Assembly: GCA_902798015.1 (NCBI GenBank)
Contig: CADBVL010000003.1
Location: 1-42,842 of the forward strand
Direction of reading: 5' to 3'
DNA: 42,842 nucleotides
Source of the DNA: an uncultured Bacteroidales bacterium
GTDB taxonomy: Bacteria > Bacteroidota > Bacteroidia > Bacteroidales > Paludibacteraceae
The notes under the pieces are model-generated. The model ran no database searches. It saw nothing but the letters and a program-made list of their open reading frames with translations, and was not told the DNA's origin. Both the position numbers and the translations under genes were made by a program. Shown in pieces: positions 1-8,239 of the stretch (position 1 is the stretch's first letter; each line of letters begins with the position of its first letter).

Positions 1-1
1 T

Positions 2-376
2 GAAAATGGTAATGAAATTGTGAATGAGAAAGATGAAATCGTGGGTGTGGGTTTGGGCATGCCGGATATCTCGGATGCGTTAAGAAAATGCGGAGGAAAA
101 TTACTGCCATTGGGATGGTACTACCTGCTGAAAGCGCTGAAGGCCAAGCACATGGAGTCGTTCAGTTTTCTGCTGATTGCCGTACGGCCGGACTACCAGG
201 ACAAGGGTATTAATGCGTTGTTCTTCCAGGATCAGATACCTATCATCAACAAATACGGCATCCAGCGGCTGGAAACAACCAACATATTGGAGACCAACAC
301 AAAGAACATTGCCAATTTTACGCAGTTTGACCACAAGCGTCATAAACTGCACCGCGCATATATCAAAGCGATTTAA
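2..376 (+). CDS. GNAT-like N-acetyltransferase family protein, C-terminal part
   Basis: The reading frame is open to the left edge, so the N-terminus lies outside the window. About 124 residues are visible. The segment 'LLIAVRPDYQDKGINALFF' reads like the acetyl-CoA-binding motif A of a GNAT fold (beta-strand, then an R/Q-x-x-G-x-G/N-like loop), followed by 'RLETTNILETNTKNIANF' and a basic C-terminus. From memory this resembles the C-terminal half of a conserved Bacteroides protein of about 380 residues annotated as GNAT-like; the substrate is unknown. A GTG at 20 could be read as a start, but the upstream codons stay open and a 118-residue protein would lack half the fold. Its TAA stop overlaps the ATG of the next gene by one base (TAATG), suggesting translational coupling. 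Confidence 0.72.
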   Translation, partial: ENGNEIVNEKDEIVGVGLGMPDISDALRKCGGKLLPLGWYYLLKALKAKHMESFSFLLIAVRPDYQDKGINALFFQDQIPIINKYGIQRLETTNILETNTKNIANFTQFDHKRHKLHRAYIKAI

Positions 377-852
377 TGGGTAAGGTCTTTAAAATCTTTG
401 GGGCCGCTTTGGAGCGCATGAACGTGTATCTGAAGGAAAACGGTGGGCGCTATTCGGCTGTTCGGGAGAACGTGTTGGAGCACGCATGCTTATTGCCGCA
501 ACCCTTCACCGCGGAGCAATTGGAGAAAGCTTGCCAAGCGGAGATGATATCGTCAGGTACTATATACAACTGTTTGCAACTCTTCCTGAACGCGAATATC
601 ATCCATGCCACGAAACGACAGAAAGGACATCAGGCAACAGAGTACGAACTGATTACAGGAAACTCCATTCGGATGCAGCGTATTTGCCAGAAATGCGGAC
701 GTGTCACCAATTTCCGCGCACCGGCCATTGACCGCCTCATTCGGGAACAGAAGACTCCGAGTTTCTTCTTGCAGCATTATACGCTTTTCATCTATGGAGA
801 ATGTCGCAGGTGCAGAATGGAGAGTCTGGAGAAACGTAAAAAGAAATCATAA
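376..852 (+). CDS. Fur-family transcriptional regulator
   Basis: A 158-residue protein with the two-part layout of Fur/PerR/Zur regulators. Residues about 10-85 form the winged helix, with 'RYSAVRENVLEHA' near the start and 'SSGTIYNCLQLFLNANII' matching the usual S-x-x-T-(I/V)-Y-R/N-x-L recognition helix. The second half carries two CxxC pairs, C104-x-x-C107 and C143-x-x-C146, the usual structural zinc site. The His-rich regulatory metal site of classical Fur is poorly developed; H134 and few other histidines are visible, so the sensed metal or signal cannot be assigned. Members of this subgroup occur across Bacteroidales. Translation is probably coupled to the upstream gene through TAATG, and the next gene starts 2 bases after the stop, so these form one operon. 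Confidence 0.88.
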   Translation: MGKVFKIFGAALERMNVYLKENGGRYSAVRENVLEHACLLPQPFTAEQLEKACQAEMISSGTIYNCLQLFLNANIIHATKRQKGHQATEYELITGNSIRMQRICQKCGRVTNFRAPAIDRLIREQKTPSFFLQHYTLFIYGECRRCRMESLEKRKKKS

Positions 853-854
853 GC

Positions 855-1541
855 ATGAGTACAATGACGCTATATTGGATTATTTTCATCGCCATTGCCC
901 TGGCAAGTTGGCTCGTGTCGTATTCGCTTAAGAGCAAGTTTGAGCGATATAGCAAAGAAGCGTTGCCAATGAACGGTCGTGACGTAGCGGCAAAGATGCT
1001 GCGCGACCATGGCATCACCGATGTACAGATCACCCATATCGACGGTCAACTGACCGACCATTACAACCCTGCCACCAAGACCGTCAACTTATCCAGAGAC
1101 GTCTATTACGGCACGAACGTGGCAGCCGCAGCAGTAGCCGCTCACGAATGCGGACATGCCGTACAACATGCGACGGCTTATGCACCGCTGAAGTTGCGCT
1201 CAGCGTTAGTACCGGTGGTGTCCTTCGCCAGCAATTGGATGACATGGATACTGCTTGCCGGAATGCTGTTGATTGAAACTTTTCCGCAAATATTGTTGGC
1301 AGGAATATGCCTCTTCGCGCTGACTACCCTCTTCTCCTTTATCACCTTACCGGTGGAGGTCAATGCCAGTCAGCGAGCCGTAAACTGGTTGCAAGAATCA
1401 GGCATCACTGACCGCGAAACAACAGAGATGGCATCCGATGCACTGCACAGCGCCGCATACACCTACGTTGTAGCCGCCCTCTCGTCACTTGCCACACTGA
1501 TATATTACATACTGATATTTTTAGGGGGAAATAGAAGATAG
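855..1541 (+). CDS. Membrane zinc metallopeptidase, YugP family
   Basis: A 228-residue integral membrane protein. The HExxH zinc-protease motif is visible as HECGH at residues 97-101 within 'AVAAHECGHAVQH', typical of the neutral zinc metallopeptidase family Zn_peptidase_2 (YugP). Hydrophobic segments lie at about 5-24, 125-145, 150-170 and 205-225, and 'LPVEVNASQRAVNWL' after the third segment is the conserved family stretch that supplies the third zinc ligand glutamate. Length is normal for the family. Its substrate is not known; a membrane or cytoplasm-facing role is inferred. It lies 2 bases after the Fur-family gene, and no promoter is seen between its stop and the tRNA-Arg, so the tRNA may be on the same transcript. 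Confidence 0.9.
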   Translation: MSTMTLYWIIFIAIALASWLVSYSLKSKFERYSKEALPMNGRDVAAKMLRDHGITDVQITHIDGQLTDHYNPATKTVNLSRDVYYGTNVAAAAVAAHECGHAVQHATAYAPLKLRSALVPVVSFASNWMTWILLAGMLLIETFPQILLAGICLFALTTLFSFITLPVEVNASQRAVNWLQESGITDRETTEMASDALHSAAYTYVVAALSSLATLIYYILIFLGGNRR

Positions 1542-1551
1542 CCCTTTTAGG

Positions 1552-1589
1552 CGGAGGCCGCTTCTCCCGATTAACGGGAGAACGCTCCG
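1552..1589 (+). other. Two-part hairpin abutting tRNA-Arg
   Basis: CGGAG (1552-1556) pairs with CTCCG (1585-1589), and inside it TTCTCCCG (1562-1569) pairs with CGGGAGAA (1575-1582) around an ATTAA loop. There is no T-run, so it is a poor terminator. It ends exactly where the tRNA begins and may serve 5' processing or stabilise the upstream mRNA end. Confidence 0.6.
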
Positions 1590-1663
1590 GGTCCCGTAGC
1601 TCAATTGAATAGAGTGTCAGATTCCGGTTCTGAAGGTTCTGGGTTTGAGCCCCAGCGGGATCA
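1590..1663 (+). tRNA. tRNA-Arg (anticodon CCG)
   Basis: A 74-nt cloverleaf. The acceptor GGTCCCG pairs with CGGGATC (one G-U), the anticodon stem is TCAGA/TCTGA around loop TTCCGGT, giving anticodon CCG, and the T-arm is CTGGG-TTTGAGC-CCCAG. The discriminator is A and CCA is not encoded. It reads CGG. No Bacteroidetes promoter lies in the 48 bases after the zinc peptidase, so co-transcription with that operon is likely. Confidence 0.95.
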
Positions 1664-1664
1664 C

Positions 1665-1693
1665 AAAATAGCCGCCATGTTGGCGGCTATTTT
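1665..1693. terminator. Bidirectional rho-independent terminator
   Basis: A perfect 13-bp stem, AAAATAGCCGCCA with TGGCGGCTATTTT, closes a 3-base loop. Runs of A on one side and T on the other allow it to end the tRNA-Arg transcript on the plus strand and the endonuclease transcript (stop at 1699) on the minus strand. Confidence 0.9.
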
Positions 1694-1698
1694 ATTTG

Positions 1699-2988
1699 TT
1701 ATTTTAGTTTGATATCCACGATGATGGGTTCATGGTCTGCGTAGCGGTGCAGACTCTTGTCCTTCTGTCTATACGCGCTGTGCTGGTAATACCAATCGGC
1801 ATTGACATGCCAGGGTTGTACGTGTACCACCTGTACCGCCATAGATGGCGAAGCGAAACAACGGTCTAGATAGCCCATCTCGCCTTTGAAGACATACGAA
1901 TAGTCGTCCGGGCAGAAACGCATCAACTGATCGGGATAGCCGGCCCGTACAATGGATTGAATCGGTAACTCCTGCGTATAACAGTTATAATCCCCCAACA
2001 ACAAGATATCCGAATCGCCATAAAGCGCCGTCGCCTTCGGTAACATCGCCAACAGCGAATCCACATTGGACATCCGTTTGAGGTGCGTGTCGTAGTTCCC
2101 GCGTCCGGGACGTTTGGACTTCAGGTGATTCAGGCTGACGACAAAACGTTCTCCCGTCGATTGCCCTTTCCTGTCGAGTCGCACAAAACCTTGCGCAAAC
2201 ATGCGTGCATGGTAATGGCTGCTGGTATCTGCGTACGCGGAAAGCGGTGCTTCGTACGGTTGCACGCGATCCACGCGATAGATGAAACAACCTCCTATCC
2301 GGTCGATATTGTCCATCGGCATGGAGACATAGGCATACTTAGCACATCCTTTATTAAGCGCCTCAAGAAGCATCTTCGGCGCCTTGTCACCCACCTGCAC
2401 TTCGCATAACGCATAGAGGTCGCCTTTCATCGCCTTCAGTCCTTTCGCCACTTTGCGCACCTTCAGAGCGTTTTGTTCCGGCTTAGTACGTCTTGTAGCA
2501 TAGCCGCCAAGGTCTGCAAAAAGGTTCTCTACATTCGCACCCACGACCCGTATCGCACCTTTTTCCGCTTTTTTGAGCGGGGCAACGCGGCTATGCGAAG
2601 TCTTCACGCCCGAACCCGTCAGCAAATGACGTTCACCCGTCACGCGCGCTTTAAACCCGCGTACGCGGTCACCCGTGCGTACCTTATAATAATCATTGCG
2701 GCAATGCACGCAGATGGAGTTCGCGCGATTCGACGCCACGATACGCCGATAATCCGTACTGTCTCCTTCTGCCAGCCCTATAGCCTTTTCCTCCGGACAA
2801 TACAAACGCTCGGGGGCCAGAATCAACGAGTCATAAAAACTACCGCATACCACGAGTGGTGTCGTCAATTGAACCATCTGATTAGTGTACCGCGACCAGT
2901 CGGCCTGCAGCTGTTCTAACGAAACACGCTCCACCGCCGAAACGGAGAGCGTGTAAAGAGCAATGAGTAATAAAAAGTGCTTTCTCAT
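1699..2988 (-). CDS. Secreted endonuclease/exonuclease/phosphatase-family protein
   Basis: A 429-residue protein starting at the ATG ending at 2988; the longer frame would run into the tRNA gene, and this start gives a signal peptide (basic MRK, hydrophobic core, cleavage near 'LSVSA'). Residues about 20-145 form a beta-rich N-terminal region. The C-terminal EEP (DNase I-like) domain shows 'VVGANVENLF' (N/E catalytic region), 'LYALCEVQ' (metal-binding Glu), 'VVSLNHLKSKRPG' (catalytic His), 'ILLLGDYNCY' (the GDxN motif) and a final 'YADHEPIIVDI' (catalytic D-H pair). Such proteins hydrolyse phosphodiesters; substrate unknown, site of action the periplasm or outside. The start codon is only 3 bases after the encoded CCA of the initiator tRNA, so the mRNA would be almost leaderless after tRNA processing. 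Confidence 0.87.
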   Translation of the reverse strand: MRKHFLLLIALYTLSVSAVERVSLEQLQADWSRYTNQMVQLTTPLVVCGSFYDSLILAPERLYCPEEKAIGLAEGDSTDYRRIVASNRANSICVHCRNDYYKVRTGDRVRGFKARVTGERHLLTGSGVKTSHSRVAPLKKAEKGAIRVVGANVENLFADLGGYATRRTKPEQNALKVRKVAKGLKAMKGDLYALCEVQVGDKAPKMLLEALNKGCAKYAYVSMPMDNIDRIGGCFIYRVDRVQPYEAPLSAYADTSSHYHARMFAQGFVRLDRKGQSTGERFVVSLNHLKSKRPGRGNYDTHLKRMSNVDSLLAMLPKATALYGDSDILLLGDYNCYTQELPIQSIVRAGYPDQLMRFCPDDYSYVFKGEMGYLDRCFASPSMAVQVVHVQPWHVNADWYYQHSAYRQKDKSLHRYADHEPIIVDIKLK

Positions 2989-2991
2989 AGT

Positions 2992-3066
<75 letters not shown>

Positions 3067-3094
3067 ATATATCTTTTCTCTTGAAAAGCGGGTG

Positions 3095-3126
3095 CAAAGG
3101 TACTGCTTTTTTTTGATATACGCAAA
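3095..3126 (-). promoter_or_regulatory. Bacteroidetes-type promoter for initiator tRNA
   Basis: On the minus strand TTTGCG (-33) at 3126-3121 and TACCTTTG (-7) at 3102-3095, with the spacer TATATCAAAAAAAAGCAG. The initial transcribed region reads GCACCCGCTTTT. Over 42 bases it differs at one position from the tRNA-Cys promoter at 5828-5859. Confidence 0.88.
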
Positions 3127-3154
3127 TTTTTAGGTGTTTTTCTTTCTTTTTTTG

Positions 3155-4027
3155 CTAAAAAAGGCTCAAATCGGCATCCGTTATAATTCCTTTGGAGCGT
3201 TTCTTACCCCGCGAAGAAGGTTTTGATTCATTCGCAGAAGTCGGAGAGAAAGGCGACACATAACGACCGATATACGGGCTGATGATTGCACGGGTCTGAT
3301 CGTCCGTTGAAGGACATTTATCGACAATCCACTCCAGATACGAGCGGTCGATACGTAACATCGATTCGATAGACTCGTTGCGGTGCGCTCCCAAATTGAG
3401 GTAATAATAATCCCCTCTCTTCACCAGCCACCTGTCGAAAGAGATGAAACCGAACTCTTCGCGTTGCGCCCACGCCCATCCGTGTGCGGCCACCTGCGCC
3501 TTGAAGACCTCTATCGTAGCCATCACGTCATCCAGCGAGTTATGCGCCCCTTCAAACGGATGACCGTAATAACGGGTGTATGCCGCCGTCAAGTTATTAG
3601 GCAGTTTTTCACCGTTCTCATCCACTTGACCGGCTGTATGGATGCGCTCCAACAACAACGCATCATACCATGTGCGGCCGTCAAAGTCAAAATCCAACCC
3701 GAGACGTTGCAGGTTGTAATGCAAGATCGGCGCATCGTAACCGTTGCCGTTATACGAGAGGATGTCACAACCATCCGTAAAAGCTATCAAGTCATCATAC
3801 ACGCTGCGCAATGACACACCATGCTCCAACAGGAATTCCTTGGAGATATGATGTACCGCCTCCGACTCCGCAGGAATCGTAAACTCTCCTTCGGGAAGAA
3901 TATACCAGTCGCGCTGGCCTTCTACTTGCCAGCTGTCCGTGTCCACTTTTACTAACGATAACTGAATAATGTGCTCTTTCTGCACATCCAAACCGGTGGT
4001 CTCGGTATCAAAACATACGAGTTTCAT
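3155..4027 (-). CDS. 3'-5' exonuclease, DEDDh family
   Basis: A 290-residue protein whose first ~185 residues form a DnaQ-like exonuclease. Exo I is 'CFDTETTGLD' (residues 5-14, D and E ligands), Exo II is around 'DILSYNGNGYDAPIL', and Exo III is 'AHNSLDDVMAT' with His and Asp four residues apart, defining DEDDh. It removes nucleotides from 3' ends of DNA or RNA. The remaining ~100 residues include a YLNLGAHRNESIESM-type segment seen in Bacteroidales homologues and a basic, serine-rich tail of unknown role. It is the last gene of a three-gene minus-strand operon; its ATG overlaps the stop of the methyltransferase gene by 4 bases. It is not next to dnaN here, so a role as the polymerase III epsilon subunit is not implied. 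Confidence 0.88.
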   Translation of the reverse strand: MKLVCFDTETTGLDVQKEHIIQLSLVKVDTDSWQVEGQRDWYILPEGEFTIPAESEAVHHISKEFLLEHGVSLRSVYDDLIAFTDGCDILSYNGNGYDAPILHYNLQRLGLDFDFDGRTWYDALLLERIHTAGQVDENGEKLPNNLTAAYTRYYGHPFEGAHNSLDDVMATIEVFKAQVAAHGWAWAQREEFGFISFDRWLVKRGDYYYLNLGAHRNESIESMLRIDRSYLEWIVDKCPSTDDQTRAIISPYIGRYVSPFSPTSANESKPSSRGKKRSKGIITDADLSLF

Positions 4028-5241
4028 TCTACATAAAGCACTAGTCCCTTCAGGTATTCTCCTTCCGGGTGGTAAATATTTATCGGGTGGTCTTGCGGTT
4101 GATGCAACTGATGCAGTATCCGCACTTTTCTTCCTACGGAAGCCGCAGCGCTGAAGACGGCGAGCCGGAACGCCTCTTTATCCACAGCCTGCGAACAGGA
4201 GAAGGTGAATAAAATGCCTCCGGGACGAATCATCTCTATTGCCTTCGCGTTGATGCGCTGGTATCCGCGCAAAGCGTTCTTCACCGCGTCACGGTGCTTT
4301 GCGAACGCAGGCGGGTCCAGAATGATGAGGTCGAAGGTACGGCCGGCATTCTTCTGCGCCGTGAGGTATTCGAACGCATCGGCGGTGACGGCCGTGTGGT
4401 TCTTCGCTTTCGGGAAATTATGCGCCACGTTCGCATTCACCAGATCGATGGCTTTCTGACTGACGTCCACGGAATCCACACTCTTCGCACCGCCGCGCAA
4501 AGCATACAAGGAGAATCCACCGGTATAGCAGAACATATTCAGCACTTCTTTGTTCGCCGCATAACGCTCCACCAACGCGCGGTTCTCGCGCTGGTCCACA
4601 AAGAAGCCTGTTTTCTGTCCCCGCAACCAGTCAATGCGGAATTCCAGTCCGTTCTCTACCGACCAGAATTCTTCGCTTTCCGGCGAGGTGTTGCGGATCA
4701 GATATCCCACTTTATCGCCTTCTACGGGTGCCTTGAACGGCAAGGTGTCATCGGACTTGTAATACACGTTCTGTACCTGCGGCACGACAGTTGCTATCGT
4801 CTTCGCAATCACTTCGCGGCACCGATGCATGCCTACCGAATGGGCCTGAACAACCGCCGTGTCAGCATACACATCCACGATCAAGCCCGGCAGGAAATCC
4901 CCTTCGCCGTGTATCAGGCGGAAGGTGTTGTTATCCGTTCTGATGAGCCCCAGGCACTCGCGCACTCGATACGCCGCACGGATACGTTGTTCCCAGAAAT
5001 CAGCCGGCAGTTCCTGTACGCCGAAAGCCAGGATACGCACCGCGATAGAACCCACTTGCCAATGTCCCACTCCGAGCGTCTCACCCTGCGCACTCTCCAC
5101 GCATACCAACTCGCCTTCCTCCGGCGCGGACGCTTTATGCGACGCATCCAGCAGGACACGGGCGATCGCGCCGCTGAACACCCACGGGTGAAAACGTTGG
5201 AGCGACTCTTCCTTATGCGGTTTTAAGATAATCGTTGTCAT
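4024..5241 (-). CDS. rlmI: 23S rRNA (cytosine-C5)-methyltransferase, RlmI-like
   Basis: A 405-residue class I SAM-dependent methyltransferase. An N-terminal PUA-like domain (about 1-75) begins 'LKPHKEESLQRFHPWVFSGA'; the middle domain carries 'LPGLIVDVYAD'. The Rossmann domain has the SAM motif 'VLNMFCYTGGFSLYAL', 'DLIILDPPAFAKHRDAV' as motif IV and 'LFTFSCSQAV' containing the catalytic cysteine expected of m5C methyltransferases. RlmI methylates C1962 of E. coli 23S rRNA with this architecture; exact site in this organism is inferred. The gene begins 11 bases downstream of the nucleoside-phosphorylase-like gene and overlaps the exonuclease start, so it sits in the middle of one operon. Confidence 0.88.
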   Translation of the reverse strand: MTTIILKPHKEESLQRFHPWVFSGAIARVLLDASHKASAPEEGELVCVESAQGETLGVGHWQVGSIAVRILAFGVQELPADFWEQRIRAAYRVRECLGLIRTDNNTFRLIHGEGDFLPGLIVDVYADTAVVQAHSVGMHRCREVIAKTIATVVPQVQNVYYKSDDTLPFKAPVEGDKVGYLIRNTSPESEEFWSVENGLEFRIDWLRGQKTGFFVDQRENRALVERYAANKEVLNMFCYTGGFSLYALRGGAKSVDSVDVSQKAIDLVNANVAHNFPKAKNHTAVTADAFEYLTAQKNAGRTFDLIILDPPAFAKHRDAVKNALRGYQRINAKAIEMIRPGGILFTFSCSQAVDKEAFRLAVFSAAASVGRKVRILHQLHQPQDHPINIYHPEGEYLKGLVLYVE

Positions 5242-5252
5242 AGTGCGCGCCT

Positions 5253-5759
5253 TTATTCCACTCCTCTTGTATGTTCGTGGTACGCGTGCAGACTGAGGTT
5301 GTCACTCACGTACTTGAGGCTGTGCAGTTTTTTGAATCCGAGAGCGGCGATGTACGCCAGTTCCATGTCAAAAACGCAGTCCTTATAATCGGAGGCGAGG
5401 ACGAAGTCACAATTCGAATAACAAACGGCTCTTTTGTCGGTCTTTCGGAACCCCGGTATCTCGGAAGCCCGAAGAGCACTCAGTTCCAAACGCGGTTCGT
5501 CGTACTTCACATTCGGGTGATTCAGACGCACTTCCGTCACTTCCACCCACGTACCGAGTTCAAAATTAGCACTGCCGGCGTAGCCGATATTATATAACTC
5601 CGCTTCGCGGTCCAAGTCCTTCAGACTCCGGAGCACATTGATTGCGCCGACACCGGTAAAGACCAGCGTGGCGTCATGAAGATCCAGACCCAGTTCTTCA
5701 CGGGCTTTGTCTAACAGCGACCGCTCGCCCTCTTCGGCCATGATGATAATTTTTTTCAT
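5253..5759 (-). CDS. Nucleoside phosphorylase/hydrolase superfamily protein
   Basis: A 168-residue protein from the start 'MKKIIIMAEEGE'; an ATG six bases upstream is also possible, and a longer frame would begin inside the promoter. The fold signature of MTA/SAH nucleosidase and purine phosphorylases is visible: 'LVFTGVGAINVLRSL' (glycine-rich strand), 'ELYNIGYAGS' (substrate strand) and 'FDMELAYIAALGFKKLHSLK' followed by 'VSDN', which corresponds to the D-M-E ribose-binding motif and the catalytic S-D pair. It is much shorter than the ~230 residues of MtnN, so the substrate is uncertain. It likely cleaves an N-glycosidic bond of a nucleoside. First gene of the operon with rlmI and the exonuclease, transcribed from 5781-5812. 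Confidence 0.75.
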   Translation of the reverse strand: MKKIIIMAEEGERSLLDKAREELGLDLHDATLVFTGVGAINVLRSLKDLDREAELYNIGYAGSANFELGTWVEVTEVRLNHPNVKYDEPRLELSALRASEIPGFRKTDKRAVCYSNCDFVLASDYKDCVFDMELAYIAALGFKKLHSLKYVSDNLSLHAYHEHTRGVE

Positions 5760-5780
5760 TGTCATTCCACTTTGCGGCTG

Positions 5781-5812
5781 CAAAATTACAATTTTTTTAG
5801 CATATTTGCAAA
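5781..5812 (-). promoter_or_regulatory. Bacteroidetes-type promoter, minus-strand operon
   Basis: On the minus strand TTTGCA (5812-5807) and TAATTTTG (5788-5781). It drives the nucleoside-phosphorylase-like gene, rlmI and the exonuclease with a leader of roughly 20 bases. It is back-to-back with the tRNA-Cys promoter that begins at 5828. Confidence 0.82.
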
Positions 5813-5827
5813 AAAAAGTGTCAAATA

Positions 5828-5859
5828 TTTGCGTATATCAAAAAAAAGCAGTACTTTTG
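5828..5859 (+). promoter_or_regulatory. Bacteroidetes-type promoter for tRNA-Cys/sufB
   Basis: TTTGCG at 5828-5833 and TACTTTTG at 5852-5859, followed by GCACCCGCTTTC. The spacer and downstream region are almost identical to the initiator-tRNA promoter at 3095-3126 and close to the rpsO promoter at 35589-35620. Confidence 0.88.
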
Positions 5860-5900
5860 CACCCGCTTTCTGGAAACAGAGAGTCGCGCTAACGCGCTCC

Positions 5901-5972
5901 GGCCGGTTGGATGAGCGACTTAGTCAGCGGTCTGCAAAACCGTATAGAGCGGTTTGACTCCGCTACCGGCCT
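5901..5972 (+). tRNA. tRNA-Cys (anticodon GCA)
   Basis: A 72-nt cloverleaf with acceptor GGCCGGT against ACCGGCC, anticodon stem GCGGT/ACCGT (one G-U), loop CTGCAAA giving anticodon GCA, and T-arm AGCGG-TTTGACT-CCGCT. The discriminator is U, the normal identity base for cysteine. CCA is not encoded. A terminator-like hairpin begins two bases after the 3' end. Confidence 0.94.
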
Positions 5973-5973
5973 C

Positions 5974-6003
5974 AAAGAGCCGCCCGACCAAGGGTGGCTC
6001 TTT
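5974..6003 (+). terminator. Terminator or attenuator between tRNA-Cys and sufB
   Basis: AAAGAGCCGCCC pairs with GGGTGGCTCTTT (one G-T) around GACCAA, followed by a short T-run. No separate promoter is visible between this hairpin and the sufB start at 6036, so sufB expression appears to depend on read-through of this structure. Confidence 0.8.
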
Positions 6004-6035
6004 TGAATTAAAAATTAAGAATAAAAATTTAAGAA

Positions 6036-7472
6036 TTGGATTCCCTTATTCAAGATATCACTTCGCAGGAGTACAAGTATGGCTTCACGACGGACGTGGA
6101 GACCGACATTGTGCCGGCTGGACTGAACGAAGACATCGTCCGGTTGATTTCGGCGAAGAAAGGTGAGCCGGAATGGTTGCTGGAGTTCCGCCTGAAAGCT
6201 TTCCGCAAATGGCAGACGATGCCTGTACCGACCTGGGCGCACCTTGATATCCCCGAGATAGATTTTCAAGCCATCTCTTATTTCGCGGCGCCGAAGGCGA
6301 AGAAGGAGCAGGGGCAAAAGGATGAGATTGACGAAGAGATCATGAAGACCTTCGACAAACTCGGTATTCCGCTGGAAGAGCGGGCGGCGCTGGCGGGAAA
6401 CATGGCGGTGGATGCCGTCATGGACAGCGTGAGCGTGAAGACCACTTTCCGCGAGACATTAGCCGAGAAGGGGATTATCTTCTGTTCCATCAGCGAAGCG
6501 GTGAAGGAATATCCGGAACTGGTGAAGAAGTATTTGGGAAGTGTCGTTCCTCCGACGGATAATTTCTATGCAGCGCTCAACTCGGCGGTGTTTAGCGACG
6601 GGTCTTTTGTGTATGTGCCGAAAGGTGTCCGCTGTCCGATGGAGTTGAGTACCTATTTCCGTATCAATGCGGGCAAGACGGGTCAGTTCGAGCGCACATT
6701 GTTAGTGGCGGACGAAGGAGCATACCTCAGTTATCTGGAAGGATGCACGGCGCCGATGCGCGACGAGAACCAGTTGCATGCGGCGATTGTGGAGATAGTG
6801 GTGCATAAGGATGCGGAAGTGAAGTATTCGACCGTGCAGAACTGGTATCCGGGTGACAAGAACGGCAAGGGCGGTATTTATAACTTCGTGACGAAGCGAG
6901 GTATCACGCATGAGAACGCGCGTCTGAGTTGGACGCAGGTGGAGACAGGAAGTGCGATCACATGGAAGTACCCGAGTTGTATTTTGAAAGGCGACAACTC
7001 GACGGCGGAGTTCTATTCGGTAGCGGTGACCAATAACTACCAGCAGGCGGACACGGGCACGAAGATGATACATATCGGCAAGAACACGCGCTCGCGTATT
7101 ATTTCCAAAGGTATCTCAGCGGGACACAGCCAGAATGCGTACCGGGGGTTGGTGAAGATGGGTGTACATGCGGAGAATGCACGCAACTACAGCCAGTGCG
7201 ACAGTCTGTTGTTGGGCGACAAGTGCGGCGCACACACCTTCCCGGATATGATTATCAGCAACCCGACCGCGACCGTAGAACACGAGGCGACGACAAGCAA
7301 GATCAACGAAGACCAACTGTTCTATTGCCAGCAGCGAGGCATCGGCGTAGAGGACGCGGTGGGATTGATTGTGAACGGTTACGCCAAGGAAGTGATGGAA
7401 AAACTGCCGATGGAGTTTGCCGTTGAGGCGCAGAAATTACTTCAGATTAGTCTGGAGGGGTCGATCGGTTAA
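6036..7472 (+). CDS. sufB: Fe-S cluster assembly scaffold SufB
   Basis: A 478-residue protein matching SufB along its whole length: N-terminal '[14 protein letters not shown]' and '[16 protein letters not shown]', then the beta-helix core with '[19 protein letters not shown]', '[19 protein letters not shown]' (the conserved Cys/Glu region used for sulfur receipt and cluster building) and '[18 protein letters not shown]', ending with the '[14 protein letters not shown]' SufB/D family motif that carries the conserved catalytic His region. SufB works in the SufBCD complex in the cytoplasm. The start is TTG: an in-frame TAA lies two codons upstream and no ATG fits the conserved N-terminus. Unusually sufC and sufD do not follow; an aquaporin does. 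Transcription probably comes from the tRNA-Cys promoter. Confidence 0.96.
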   Translation: MDSLIQDITSQEYKYGFTTDVETDIVPAGLNEDIVRLISAKKGEPEWLLEFRLKAFRKWQTMPVPTWAHLDIPEIDFQAISYFAAPKAKKEQGQKDEIDEEIMKTFDKLGIPLEERAALAGNMAVDAVMDSVSVKTTFRETLAEKGIIFCSISEAVKEYPELVKKYLGSVVPPTDNFYAALNSAVFSDGSFVYVPKGVRCPMELSTYFRINAGKTGQFERTLLVADEGAYLSYLEGCTAPMRDENQLHAAIVEIVVHKDAEVKYSTVQNWYPGDKNGKGGIYNFVTKRGITHENARLSWTQVETGSAITWKYPSCILKGDNSTAEFYSVAVTNNYQQADTGTKMIHIGKNTRSRIISKGISAGHSQNAYRGLVKMGVHAENARNYSQCDSLLLGDKCGAHTFPDMIISNPTATVEHEATTSKINEDQLFYCQQRGIGVEDAVGLIVNGYAKEVMEKLPMEFAVEAQKLLQISLEGSIG

Positions 7473-7513
7473 AGAATGCAATTTATTGTTTAACTCTTAA
7501 ATAATAAAAAGAT

Positions 7514-8227
7514 ATGAAATTATGTAACAAGTTTGCTGCAGAGTTCTTCGGAACGGCAGTATTGGTTTTGGGCGGTTGTGGAACGGCCCTGTTTGGACAT
7601 GTTGGTTTTCTGGGCGTAGCTCTTGCGTTCGGTCTGACGATTGTTGCTGCGGCGTATGGTATCGGCCATATCAGCGGCGCACACCTCAATCCGGCTGTCA
7701 GCCTGGGCGTGTTTGTGAACGGTCGCATGAGCGCTAAAGAGATGCTCTGCTACTGGTGCGCACAGATTCTCGGCGCCATCGCAGCTGCCGCTATCCTCTT
7801 CGGTATCGCCAAATCCGCAGGTATGGAAATCGGTACGTTCGCTGCGAACGGCTACGGCGATTTCTTCAGCGACGCAGATGTTGCCGGTGGTTATCTTCGT
7901 ACGAATGTATGGGGTGCGTTCGCTACCGAGTGTGTACTGACTTTCGTTTTCCTGATGGTTATCCTCGGCGTGACGGACAGCAAGCACGCTAATGGTGCTT
8001 TCGGCGGTCTGGCTATCGGTCTGACGCTGACTCTGATTCACTTGATCTCTATTCCTTTGACCAACACTTCGGTGAACCCTGCACGTTCGATCTCGCAGGC
8101 TATCTTCTCCGAGAACGCACTTGCGCTCCCGCAGCTCTGGCTCTTCATCGTTGCTCCGCTCGTAGGCGCAGCGCTTGCCGGACTCTGCTACAAGTGCATT
8201 TCCTGCGAAGGAAACTGCAAAAAGTGA
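7514..8227 (+). CDS. aqpZ: Aquaporin Z-type water channel
   Basis: A 237-residue MIP-family channel with six hydrophobic helices and two half-helices carrying the NPA motifs at residues 59-61 ('GAHLNPAVSLG') and 188-190 ('TSVNPARSI', with the selectivity-filter arginine R191). The N-terminal 'AAEFFGTAVLVLGGCGTA' is the standard AqpZ start. His and small residues around the pore and the total length fit a water-selective AqpZ rather than the longer glycerol facilitators. It follows sufB by 41 bases; no promoter was identified in that gap, so it may share the sufB transcript. It is convergent with murI, with only 12 bases between the two stop codons and no clear terminator there. Confidence 0.95.
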   Translation: MKLCNKFAAEFFGTAVLVLGGCGTALFGHVGFLGVALAFGLTIVAAAYGIGHISGAHLNPAVSLGVFVNGRMSAKEMLCYWCAQILGAIAAAAILFGIAKSAGMEIGTFAANGYGDFFSDADVAGGYLRTNVWGAFATECVLTFVFLMVILGVTDSKHANGAFGGLAIGLTLTLIHLISIPLTNTSVNPARSISQAIFSENALALPQLWLFIVAPLVGAALAGLCYKCISCEGNCKK

Positions 8228-8239
8228 TTGAAAGGTAAA

